A DNA stretch of 64,000 nucleotides from Setaria digitata (taxonomy: Eukaryota; Nematoda; Chromadorea; Rhabditida; Setariidae): the NCBI GenBank assembly GCA_003640385.1, contig RCAB01000034.1, forward strand, positions 62,001 through 126,000, written 5' to 3'. Positions 12,669 through 30,016 of the stretch are shown here, one piece after another. A model generated the notes under the pieces. It ran no database searches. It saw only the letters and a program-made list of their open reading frames with translations, and was not told where the DNA came from. The position numbers and the translations under genes were made by a program. Within the stretch, counting starts at the first letter, position 1. Each line of letters begins with the position of its first letter.

Positions 12669-14033
12669 CTGAAAAAAAAAAAAGATTCAAATAATCCCCA
12701 TCATTTGTCTCCAAAAAGAACCACAAAACGTACGATAATGCTAACAGAATCACACAAGTTTCAGAACTAAAAACCAAAAACAATAAACTCCATTTTTCTG
12801 AATTTTAAATTAAATGATATCTGTTAAAAAACGGATAACTATGATAACATACCCTGATACTGTCAGGAACGACAAACTTTAAAAAAATAAGAAAAAAGAA
12901 ATTTGATATCTGTAGATTACTAGTTACTAGATGAAAATATTCAAATAGAGAAACCCACGAAATTTGAGAGAAAAATGATTTTCCATCTTAACTTTTGCTT
13001 ATGGCTATAAATAAGAATCGAAAATGCAATTTTCAAATAGTTTGGGAAGTGAAATGAAAACGAGCCAAAACTCCTAACCCTAAACCTGTAAATCAACACA
13101 CCTCGGTATTTACAGCTTCCTGAAACTAAAAAAAATTACGAAAGATGCAAAGCATCGTTTGCAGATAAGAGAATTCAAAATGTTGAGGAAAAGCTACATG
13201 AAATAACTGCAAAACTAAAAAAAAAGTCATGCAAACAAGCAAACATTTACCAATATTAAACTAAATCAGCATTATTTAAGGGAGGAATGATGGTTCCGAA
13301 CTGGTAGTATTACAGAATACGCATTTCAAAAAGGGAACAAATGACGGGTCAATGGGTAAAAGTGACAAAGGGGCAGAAAACTGGTGATACTTTCATGTTC
13401 CTTATCAGAGTCATCATATATCTTGTGACACATAAATACACTTATTAACTCCAAACAGATAGAGACACAAGTAGTCAGCGCTGATATAGGGTATAATACC
13501 TGGACGGTACCAAGCAGATATACGCTCATACTAATCCAATTACGTATATAAATATAAACCTAAATGTATCATGGTCTCTGAACCATCCATAAAATTTATC
13601 ACTTGGGAAATCTACAAAAAAAAACTCATCCAATCGCCTGACTGTTTGACCAGTTTCCAATGAGTTAATTTTCGCAACAATTTTAAATACAATTGTAGTC
13701 ATCTCAAGTAACACGGGTCATCATTAGAAACTACTGTCATTAATGTTTTGAGATTGAAATGACTGCCAACCCTTCGGAAAAAATGGAGCTGTTCCATGAA
13801 AGAATGAGTAAACACATTTGACGGGAATCAGTGTGTAACAGCTTTCAAAACGATTAAAAATGCAGAATGATTCCTAACTAGTGCAACACTTTTCTTGAGT
13901 AATAAAAAGCTTCCATAAAATTGACGAAAATCTCGCTGCTGATACATACATACATACAATGGTCCATAAGTATTTAAAAACTGAAATTTCATTTAGTTTT
14001 CCTTACTTCCCTCTCTCCCACACTGCCACTCAA

Positions 14034-14331
14034 GATATTCCATCTACATCAATTCAGGAAATAACTCCAGTTTTTGACAATAATTTTCAAAATAGCAGTC
14101 AAATTTACAAAATACCTGTAAAACACAGGCGATTTTCCACACAAACATCTATTTCAGATTCTTGTCCCCGTTATCACTTCATCTTTACATTTGACAGCCG
14201 GAACAACAAAGTATGCCAATCAGCTTCTGCAATCTAATGCGTTTTAAAACACTTCTGTCCCAAAAAATTCCGTAGAAACCAGGCAGACATGAAGTAAAAG
14301 AGAAACGACGAGATTCCTCGGTTCTCCATTA

Positions 14332-14372
<41 letters not shown>

Positions 14373-15352
14373 AANCCTACCCCCAAAAAAAGAAAGGAAA
14401 ACAAGTTTTTACAATTTTTAAACTAGTTACAGCAAAAAACGCAGAAAAAACATAATTTGCATGAGTACGTAAAAAAGTCTATCCCTATCTATAATCATCA
14501 TTCTGTGGTTTGTGCTAATTAAGCATATATAATCAAAATACCAGTGAAGATGTAAAGCAATAAAACCTGCTCGCCAACGCATTTTCTTGCTTTAAATTAA
14601 AAAAAAAAAAAAAGAAACCAAAAACCAAATCTTAAGCATCATCCCGAAAAATCTAGCTATTAAATAAGACGACAGAAATTGAAAACGAATACATCTGTAC
14701 ATATCAAAGGTATAAAAAAGAAATGTACATATAGAATTGATTATATATATATATATATATATATTAATTTACGGGTTCAAAAGCTTTCTTTTCTATTACG
14801 CTTAGATTACGATACAAAATCTGATGAACGAAATTCGGAAAAGAAGACTAATGCTCAGCAATGGCTACATGAGTCTATAAAAGCAAAATCCTCACGGAAG
14901 AAAGTGAATTATAAACGTAGAACCTCAGCAAATACGTAATTCGCTCGGAACCCCAAAAAGTTAGCCCAAATATCTACCGAATTATACGATATAAATGGCG
15001 TACATTCCCGAACCGACCAATTATGGAGATCGTGGTAACGAGTAAATAATTTAAGTTGACACTACCTAAAATTAATTGCTAAGATACATCAGTCATAACG
15101 AAATTCTAGTTCCACAAGATCCGCAATGCCGTATAATCAAGGATGACATGTTTAAATGCAGGGAGAAAGGAAAGAGTAAGAACACATTGCACAACGATCC
15201 ATCAGCTCCAAGCGCATGTCCACAGAAAACTGCTTTCATTCCAGCAAATATAACAAAGTATGGTTACCTAAGACTCAACATGTCCAACATATTTTACAGA
15301 GGACCGTGAAGTATTTTACGGCTGGTGGCCACATCTACTCAATTTATGACAG
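14034..15352 (+). CDS. Possible + strand gene or remnant, boundaries uncertain
   Basis: Several exon-like blocks lie in a row. 14036-14210 reads DIPSTSIQEITPVFDNN onward between a pyrimidine-rich CAAG acceptor and AAA/GTATGC. A block after CTTAG near 14806 reads TKSDERNSEKKTNAQQW. A block after GTTAG near 14965 reads QISTELYDINGV and ends at GTG/GTAACG. A block from about 15093 reads NEILVPQDPQCR. After TTTTACAG at 15299 two frames are open. Some joins keep phase, for example 14915 to 14965 and 15039 to 15093, but I could not make one consistent model, and an in-frame TAA at 14937 must be spliced out. No family recognised. It may be a nematode-specific gene, a decaying copy or chance; it would be nested in the presumed ACC 5' region on the opposite strand. 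Confidence 0.25.
14333..14375. repeat. Poly(A) tract next to an ambiguous base
   Basis: Thirty-eight A (14333-14370), then TAAA and an N at 14375. The unresolved base directly after a homopolymer suggests a sequencing or assembly problem rather than biology. Confidence 0.95.
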
Positions 15353-15459
15353 TACCACCAACCGCCTCATCCGTGCTTATTTACGATTTGCGAATGGAGC
15401 TTCCGTTATTTGTATGTCTGGTGCATTCAGTACTTGGGCATATTTTCTTTAAAATATTA

Positions 15460-16437
15460 TTTCCATAGACGTTATAGTGTTTACGGCAATGGACATTTCT
15501 CAGAACCAATTATTAGGTGAAGTAGAATGAAGGTCTAGTGTAGAGAACACCCAGTATTTCGTGGCATAGATCAATTCAAAAGTTCATTAAGTAGTGAAAA
15601 CAAGATGCAACACCATAATCCTTACTGCAGAAATGAAAAAAGTGTAGAACTTTCTTCAGTTTGAAAGAACACAAGCATATAAACCGTAAAGTTCTCGAAA
15701 GAAGCCAAGAATAAACCTGAAAAGACCTGTTCGTATCGTTGCAATCCTCATATTTTTCAAATTATTTTTTGAATATACCCAAAAAAAAGCCAAATTATCA
15801 GAAATAATTTGTTATGGCTGTCAGCGTCGTGTGTCAACAGAATAAGTTATTTTAAAAATACAAAAATGCCAAAGCAGTTTGAGCCAATGTGACCAAGGAT
15901 TTCTGGCACACACAATCAAATCATAGCATGACGGAACAGAAGAAATAAATTAGAAACTGAAAAGTTTATAGTGAAAAAGAAATATTTGAACAAGTCATCA
16001 GGGAGAAGGTTACGTCAAATGTGTTTTGTAGTTTAGTAATCCGTGAGATATAATGGTGTAATCAAGAGTTTTTCAGGCAATAATTTTAAAACAACGAAGA
16101 AAAGGTTCAACTGTATAAGATATGCAGCAAAAAATATAAATCATTTCCATCGCAATCGTGATACTTGAAAAAATACATGGAGAGATTAATGTACTACAGA
16201 GAAGAAAAATATTGCGAATTATAACATGATTAATAGAAGTACCAACCCAAAAATTTAGGCAGAGTAGTAAAATTCGTTCTGAACTATGTGGAAAACATTA
16301 AAAAACCGAAAGGGATTTATGTTAGAGGAGGAATAAACCAAGGCCAGTATGAAATACTGTGGCCCAGCGTCTTACAACTCACAAGTCTGTACCACCATAT
16401 AACTGGGGAAGTTAAACCATAGGACAACAGAGTTAAT
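15460..16437. other. Gap downstream of the WIPI gene
   Basis: No supportable gene on either strand. It contains the presumed 3' UTR of the minus-strand WIPI gene; I saw no clear AATAAA signal on that strand close to the stop. Confidence 0.5.
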
Positions 16438-18759
16438 TCAAGTATTATTAGTTATCTCCAAATATAGTGAACAAGTTTGTCGCGTGCACTCACCACGTTC
16501 TGAATAAAAATTGAATTTGCAGTAGCTTCCATCGGATGAGACCACTGAAATGCACAGTGCTATGTCTTTCTTTCAATGGAACGTTCTTAAGTAAAATTTA
16601 GATCCGTTTAAACGGACAATTCCACACCATCAAGATGTTTGAAGCAGGACAGATTCGAAAGTTGCATATTTGACATTTTAACAGTTTAAGAACGCCTTAT
16701 GAAGAAATTAATTAATGCAAAGACTTTTAACCAATAACAGAATCGGGTTGTGGTCCAAAAGCGCATATACATGAATCTTTGTCTTTAGAAGAGAAAGGCA
16801 ATCGGAAACGTGAGACACTGGCTTCACCAGAAAAACTCAGCTTCCTCAGCGGGCTGGAAATGATTTTGAAGAGATATAAAAGGTTAATACCTCTGGAACA
16901 TATCACCTGCTAAATTTCCACAAAACTACAGAAGTAGAATTATTTGCTAAATTGCTTTTTCTAGAAATGACCAAGCACAAGAACATACACTTTTCTTTTC
17001 TTCTTAGTCAAAGAGAATAAGTGAACAGTATGATGATTGCTGGATACACACAGCATCGTTGAATCTGTTGAAAAACTTATGCTGAAAACAGAATTAAGTT
17101 AAGAGTCCTACCAAACTTCGTAAACTCTAAAAGATCTTGAACAAAAATTGATTTAAGGAATACCAAAATATGGAGGCAGGATTTGTTCCACGTCGCAATT
17201 CTTTCAACAAAAGACAACTTTTAGTATCAAAAATCCTTATTATAGTGCCTTTTTCAGAAGATGTCGCTAACTGTTCTCCTGCAATAGAGAACTTGTTACA
17301 ATTTTGATGAGACCGGTAGTTTTTTTTTTTTCTTATAACTCTGTACAAATTTTTCGTAAAATACAGATATGTAAAATCTAATCTATGAGTGAAACTTTTA
17401 GAAGTGATTATGCCGTGTAAGTCTTGAATATCACTATCAACCTCCACTTATTTGAATAAAGAACTGATTTAGAAAATTAATAAAGCAAATTCCGAAACAG
17501 TACTTTACCAGTTAGATTTAGTGCAATTGCCGACAGTGGTCTCTGATGAGCGTTGATTATTCTGGGTGGAGCATCTGGTTCTCCCAATGTTAAACAGCAA
17601 ACTGATGACGAAGAAGAAGGTGCAGGAAAAGCCAGAAGAGAATTTTCCGATGCAGGGCACAAGCAACAAATTCCACGTGGATTTCTACTTGAATCATATA
17701 CTTGCAATTTTTCCGGTTGGTCTGTGAAACTGCAAAGGGCAAAACTAATTTTGTTAACTACAGCTTCGTTTACGGATGCCTCCCAAGAACAAACGACTTA
17801 TCTTTCGGAAACAACAGAGAAAGATAAAGATATAGAATTCATTCCAGAAGAAGCCAAAAACAATTTTCAGACGAAAAACAAACCAGTCATGGAATATTTG
17901 TGTTTAATACCCATTCAGATACTAAAATGCTGATTTAGATTGAAAGTATTTTTTGGTCGCAACTAAAGCAAAGAAATTATCGGAAAATGTAGTCATTGCT
18001 TGCTCATTATTTTATATATTGCTTACCGGAAAGTATGAAGTACATGAAGTTAAAAGAATCGGCATTAAAAATTAACCTAAATATGTGAACGGATGTATCC
18101 AGAACCACGACAATGCGATCACGACGCAAACGTACTGCTCGTACATCACTATTCATCTCTAACTGCACCACTTCTCTGTGATTAATAACATCCCAAATTA
18201 CTACTGCAAATATATTTCAAGATTTTAAGGACACAAAACCCAGAAGACGTGAATGTTTTACTTTTCCATATATGAAATTTACAACACTGCTCTCGAAAGA
18301 TTTAAAAAAGAATAAGTAAAAACCTTTATTTGTTGAAAAAGCAGGTGTAACACCTCCGCCAACGAGTGCCACATAATTACAGCGGAATAACATCTCTACT
18401 GCTCCAATACCACCATTCAATTTTTCATTAAAATTCTGCTTCAACGGGTCAGTATTGTAAATTCGAAAACCATCATCCAAACCACACACGAAACAGCCAA
18501 AATCCTCAAAAATACTGGTAGTATATGCACTGATTTTTTAGAAGTTAGAAGTGATTCTAGACTAGTGGAATTTAATTAAAGCCCTAAACCAAACCAGCTA
18601 CAAGAAGTTTATAGTTTTGAAGCCCTTGAACACATTTATTGAAGCTATCTGTTCGTTGTCATTAAAGGTATCCTCAGAAGGCTGTTTGTCATACGAGCTT
18701 TAAAAAAATACACAAACCTGGTTGAAAGTGTTAAATAATACGTGAGATGCTCTCTTCAT
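16438..18759 (-). CDS. WDR45B: WIPI3/WDR45B-type PROPPIN, PI3P-binding autophagy beta-propeller
   Basis: PROPPINs bind phosphatidylinositol 3-phosphate on forming autophagosomes. Exons 5' to 3': 18759-18718, 18504-18324, 18203-18077, 17729-17509, 17278-17164, 17081-16989, 16960-16907, 16853-16732, 16544-16438. Phases agree, total 1062 nt, 353 residues, close to the 344 of human WDR45B. Seen: FNQDFGCFVCGLDDGFRIYNT in short pieces across exons 1-2, RLRRDRIVVVLD, SLLAFPAP, ALNLTG, ATSSEKGT, the lipid-binding LRRG motif in exon 5, CICAFG, and the ending SDGSYCKF to LEITNNT. The start at 18759 gives a short leader MKRASHVLFNTFNQ; a TATATTTCAG acceptor lies about 50 nt upstream. C. elegans EPG-6 belongs to the same WIPI3/4 group, but I cannot decide orthology by eye. 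It lies head-to-head with the SEC14L1-type gene, 3.15 kb away. Confidence 0.95.
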
Positions 18760-21700
18760 TGATGTATAGTAATATCTGTGTTTCAGAACTTTTCATTCAC
18801 TGAAATATAAGTTTGGTCAGCTTTATGCCTTGTTGAAATAAAATAAACAAAGTTGAGATATTCACTAGAAAATTTTTGCAAGGATACATAGCAACAGAAG
18901 AGGAGAAGCGAAGAGGGTTTTACCCAATTCCTACATTCAGGCTAATCCCAGTCATCGTAAATGACCAATACGGTTTCGCTCACATCAACGCGGTGCGGTT
19001 ACACACTGCAGCGAGGTAAGGTCACTACTTGAAGAGACGAGCACTGCACTTGCACTTGATTCAAGAACTAGTTCACCATGAAACTCAATTCATTCAGGGA
19101 CTACTGACTGTCATATGAACACTTCGCGGCCCGGACTAAGCGAGTAGCTCGGGGTTGGTAGGTTGTTTGACGGTGTTAGTAAAACGATCCTCACTTTGAG
19201 TTTATAAGAGCGCATTTAGTTTCAAGCTTCATCGCGTTAATTATGAGCATAGTGCGCTGCTGAAAATCCAAACAGGCCTTTTATCATTAAATGAACGATT
19301 GTCATTTTTCCTCATTTGTCTTTCCACTAATGCAAGTTATTTATGGGTGAACCCTCCTTGTTCAATTTTTTCCTTACTAATTCCTACTTATTGCTTAGTG
19401 GCAGGTTTCTGTTACTTGATTTTCAACCAATGTTAATGTACATCCTACAGCGTAGATGTATACACTGTATAGGTGGAGGATTGCCTGATTTCAAAGTAAC
19501 TCGGATCATGTCACATTTTACTTCGCTTTCTTTTCACTGCTTCGGAGAGATTTTTTGTGTTAATCAGAGGGCAAAATATGTTATCGCATCACTTACAATT
19601 AGTGTTGTATAACTGTAAATGCTTGCTTAGGTTACAGCCCAACACTGCGATACATCTCCATCGGTTTTGTCGGAAGTACTACTAATAGGATCTCGTGGGA
19701 TCGGAATTTTCATTTACATCCTAGACTAGTAGTTCAGTTCTTGGAATTTTAGCTTGCGATGTCATTGTAAGCATTGTGATTAGGATGAATTCTATTGTCA
19801 CCATAGTATTGCATTGAACAGGTGCTAGTAGGCTAGAAAATGGGGTACGGAATGATATGGTATATCTTCCTTTCTATTCACATTTAAGTTAAAAAAAAAG
19901 CTGTAGCATCATTTTCGCAACTACCTAGACCAAACTCTTTTCAAGAGCAAACTACAATAAAAATCAAAATCATTTTGAAAATAAGAAAGTTACGGAAGGT
20001 TTCAAAATTTCCCAAGGATTGAAATTCTATAGAAGCCTGCCATTGTACATATCTCTTTTTAAAGAACGGTGCCTAGGATGTTGAGATTGTAGTATGTACG
20101 ACATGCTGGTGTCAATCTGTGTCTTCTTGCCAAATGGGTTCGTAGCCTATAAAATATAACAGACTGTTCAGGTAGATTTATGCTGCCTTCACCTTTTATC
20201 CTACCGTTTTTCTTTTAGGATATGTAGAGTAATTTTATTGTCGGTAGAATAAAAATATCTGTCGGAGCCCACTAAATATGAGTTTTGTTTTTTTTCCCTC
20301 GGTGTGATTCTTGACTCGTTTCATTTTTATCTGATTTCATTGGTTTGCTATGGTCTTTTCAAAAGTCATTGATATTATTCTTTCCCTTACCTGTTTCTCT
20401 TTTTTTATTGAAATAATTTGCACAGCATCATTTCTGTATTTAGTTATTTTACATACAAGCCATTTTGTATAATATGCAGTTTCCCTGATTTTTTCGTCTT
20501 GCAAAATTTTTGAATTTTTCGTATCAGGATGTGAATACCCACTTTTGTTTCTCTCGTGCTAACGGGTTATATGTTGAAAACAATAACTGGTATTCATTTG
20601 AATTGCTAATTGGCTCCGTTAACTGCTGGGTCGTTTTATTTATGAATATTTCCAACAATATTTCTGATGCTTTTTAGAGCAAATAAGTAACTTTCAAACC
20701 GCCTGAGCATGTATTATTGTCAGATTTTCAGAAAATTTGAGCGAAGTGAACTGGGATGAGAGAAAATACTTCATTCCAGATTGAAAATGAGAGGGGCATG
20801 TTATTTGTTTCTCAAGAAATCTTTTATGCTTCACGTCGAAGCCTTTTCTTGAATAAATTTTGTTAATTAGGCTTCTCGATCTCACTACTTCTCGTCCTTT
20901 TTCTCTTTTTATTCTTTATTTGTTCTTTCCATTCTTCTTCTTCCATCAGATCAAGTTTCGTTTTTATGAAGCCCCCTTTTTTTTAAATTATATTTTCCTT
21001 CGTATTTTCGGCAGGTATACTCCGGAAGGTACTACAGATACGGCTTAGCGATAAACGATTATTGGAAAATGAATATATAATGTTTGTTTAAAGTCTTTAT
21101 ATTCATTCATTTTAATTTATTTGAACTAAGTCGAACAGTGATTTATTTTGGTCTTGAATTTACACTGATCGGTACGCGATGATTTTGAAGCTATTGAAAT
21201 GCAAATAGTATAATGAAATCACCAGCTAAAGCTAGGTGGAGCTCATTTAAGTTGCTTCGTTACCACTCCAAATCCCACTAATCAGTTCAAACTGAGCGAA
21301 ATAGAAAAGTCTCACAAGTCCTGGGGTTCTGGTATTATATGAAATTTAGTCGATCAGGTTTGAAAAACTTGGTTTCATTTTTTATATTATCTTATATTAG
21401 TCACATATATTTTATAAATAATTCACAGGAAACGCGTTATAAAAATTCTTTTTTGTTCCACACAAAAGGGATTAGATTAACTGTACTCAAGCAGTGGGTA
21501 AGTTGTGCTATTTTGCTCATTTAATTAGCAGTGGGGTAATTTTCGTTAAAGTGCATTATTTTTGTACTCACACATAAAATCTGTTTGAAGTGATTTTTCA
21601 GAAAATGTTTGTTTTGGTCAGTTGTTTTTTTTTTCTTTTTTTTGTCTTTATTAGCTTGTTTCATTTTTATTTTGAGCTATGTAAAAACTTTATCGTTGTA

Positions 21701-21913
21701 CAAGTAAATCTTTCAGAGATTCATATCTTCTCAATCTACAGTGAAATTGTTATATAAATCTTTAATAAACTCTCCACTAATCCTACAATTTATTTGTTTG
21801 TTGGAATACCATCATTCCACTATTTACACACAACTGGATACCATACGTGTAACGTGCAGATAAAAATTTCGAGAAATCTGCTTCAATCTGGGGTCATTTT
21901 CAGGTAATAAACA
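18760..21913. promoter_or_regulatory. Divergent intergenic region between WIPI and SEC14L1 genes
   Basis: 3.15 kb separating two diverging genes. About 18960-19170 is visibly richer in G+C and CpG than its surroundings (CAACGCGGTGCGG, CGCGGCCCGG), as expected for promoter or 5' UTR sequence, and contains a good + strand donor (GCGAG/GTAAGG at about 19015) that could end a non-coding first exon of the SEC14L1 gene. To the right of it the + strand becomes T-rich. No coding exon seen. Confidence 0.5.
21901..21913 (+). promoter_or_regulatory. Probable spliced-leader acceptor and short 5' UTR of SEC14L1 gene
   Basis: GGTCATTTTCAG ends at 21903, ten bases before the ATG at 21914. An acceptor this close to the start with no matching donor nearby is the usual look of a nematode trans-splice site. 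A cis-spliced non-coding first exon is the alternative. Confidence 0.6.
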
Positions 21914-27639
<5,726 letters not shown>

Positions 27640-30007
27640 TTGCTGGCACTTTCAAAGAAGCTTACGTATTTTCTAAATGTGCCAGTTATCCTGTTGCGAA
27701 TGAGTTAAATTAATATTTTTTTGAACATAATAGTTGTCTTTGCTGATGTTACTTTTGGGATTCTGAAAACACCTCACTGCTTTGAACTAAAATTATCGGT
27801 TTGTTAACCGATCTGGAAGAAATAAATTCCTAGTGGCTGTTTTCCATTCGCATGTGACTACAGTATCATGCATTTTCAGAAGGAACTGCTATAATCTACA
27901 GATAAAAAGGGTTAAAAGATGCGTTGTTTCTATTTGGGTTATTTGGACGTTTTCGTGCGCTATCTTCTAAATTTCTTAGCAAAATTTGTAGGATTCTCTA
28001 ATTATGTGTTACTCCTACTTATTTTAGAAGAAATATGACTCTTCTCAAAGAGCTCTGAGATGTTTCATGGTGATATGTTTCAAAAGTTTTCGTTTGTATA
28101 CCTCTATTTATTAACAATTACGCCGGTGTTTTGTTATGGCAAGATATTAGAATGCAAGTAATACCTATTTTATCGCAATGGTGGACTGTCGAACTAAGAG
28201 AAGTATTGTTGCTGTGCCCTTCAGTTTCCGAGATTGTTTTGACGTTCGGGATTATTTTAGAATCAGGATAAATAATGAAATACTCATGCTGTAGTTTTAC
28301 TTTTCACTTTCCATACTTTATTTCATTCTTCATATTTTTCTGTTTTCCTGAACCACGTGTGATTGTATTATTTGCTCAAGAACGAGTACGTAAATATGTT
28401 GCAATCTTGTATTATTCGTTGATAACAATTGAATACTATTCCTTTTTCTGTACCTGTAGTTGTAGTTAATATTTTCAAAATGCGAATTTTTTGGTATTCT
28501 AGTTCTTAGAGAGACGTACTGCTTTTTTACGGGAATTTTTAATTATCCTTCGAAGATCCGGAAAATACTGCAGAATTAAAATGAAATGGATTCTTTGTTG
28601 ACTACTTTAGTCGTTTTACTCACTTTAGTTTCTAAAATGTCGAGTACTTTTGAATATTCAAATTAATACTGGATTTTTTCTCCGCCTTGACTATGATGAT
28701 GATTTCACTCCAAGAGTCGCGTTATTGACTGTCTGTTTCAGCTGTTTGTGTCACTTTCGTCTGGTCACAAGGGCAGAATTTATGCATTCCCACATGTTGC
28801 TGGTTCCTTTTGGTCTTAGTGATTCTTCATTCGATGTAAACTGGTTGAATCTCTCGGGGAAGTTGTTATTTTCGCTGCAGCTTCTTAAGTTTGATGAAGG
28901 TGCTGAACGATTTCATTTCGCTTACAAAATCAGGATTGCTAATATTGCATTAGACACGAGCTAGTTTGTTGTGTTATGTGATATTTTTAAAATTTGTTCG
29001 AACCAATGTTTTTTTAAATCGTTGCAATTTCTTGTTCTTGGTTTAATCTTTGTGTTCTAAACGAAGTTAGTGTTCGGTTCGTAATTTGAGTTGAATTATG
29101 AGTTCAGTTTATTTTTTTCCTGTTTGAGAACTGCATTCCAGTGTTTTGTGACTAAGAAGGGAATTACAATGATCTGTTTCACTCATGTTTATCTCATAAG
29201 CTTACCTCTGAATAACTGTTCATTTGGATTTTTTCTCCAAATTCAATGCAAATAATGCTTTCTATGAAGTTGATTTTGAGGAAAAAAGTCAATCTTTGCA
29301 TTTCATAGGTTTAGGAGGGAAATTCTCTTGTCAGGGACGGGATCTGTCTACTTCAATCTTCTTTTGTCATATTGTAATATGTTATTTTCAATCACCTAGG
29401 ACAACTCTTCGTAGTAAATTACTGTAATACAATTTTGTGTTTCATTCTTGATGTATCTCTGCTAATAGAGTTTATGCTTTTTATGATCTAAAGTTTAGTC
29501 GATCGGGTAGTAGTAGTCAAAGTGCGGTAAAGTGTTTAAAAAAAAGTTTGTTGTAACGTTCCCACTAGTCTCGCACTTTTTTATTCAGAATCCTAATTAT
29601 TTAATTCTTTCATTTTTACCAAATGTGTTAGAGCTGCCTTCCTGGACATGAAATTCTGTGATAGAGTTCGATATACAGGGTACTCCTGTACTCAAATTCC
29701 TGATTTCAACAGGGATATTACCTGCAATAATCGATCATCTCTTGACTAGGGAGTATTTCGTGTTAATTATGGTAGTGTCTGCAGGCAACGGGGACAGAGG
29801 GAATGAAATAAGAGTTGATCGAATTTAAACCTTTCTACTGCGATGATTTCGTGCAGTACGTAAATGGACTCCAAGAGCAAATGAATGAACGGAGGTCATC
29901 CAACCGGCAAACTCTCCTTCGCATTTACTGCGCTGACGGGTTTTTCGTCATTCCGATTCGAGGGGGGAACGTGTGTTGCAGTTTTTCTGTTGCTGCTGTT
30001 GTTTTAG
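27640..30007. other. Gap between SEC14L1 and DOMON genes
   Basis: 2.4 kb with no exon I can support. The first part holds the SEC14L1 3' UTR (AATAAA at 27821). The + strand stays T-rich throughout, in keeping with the two + strand genes either side. Open frames at + 28650-28964 and + 29815-30024 lack splice or family support. Confidence 0.5.
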
Positions 30008-30016
30008 GAATAGCTG
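30002..30016 (+). promoter_or_regulatory. Probable spliced-leader acceptor of the DOMON gene
   Basis: GTTGTTTTAG ends at 30007, nine bases before ATG 30017, after a T-rich run. It decides the start, because the following 16 codons make a clean signal peptide. Confidence 0.55.

Noticed and set aside
13526..13714. Minus frame reading DFPSDKFYGWFRDHD
   Set aside because: Has exon-like borders, but its phase does not fit the ACC upstream exon and no neighbour exon was found.
17553..17933. 126-codon + strand frame
   Set aside because: Antisense shadow of the WIPI exon at 17509-17729.
28650..28964. 104-codon + strand frame
   Set aside because: No acceptor or donor context and no recognisable motifs in T-rich intergenic sequence.
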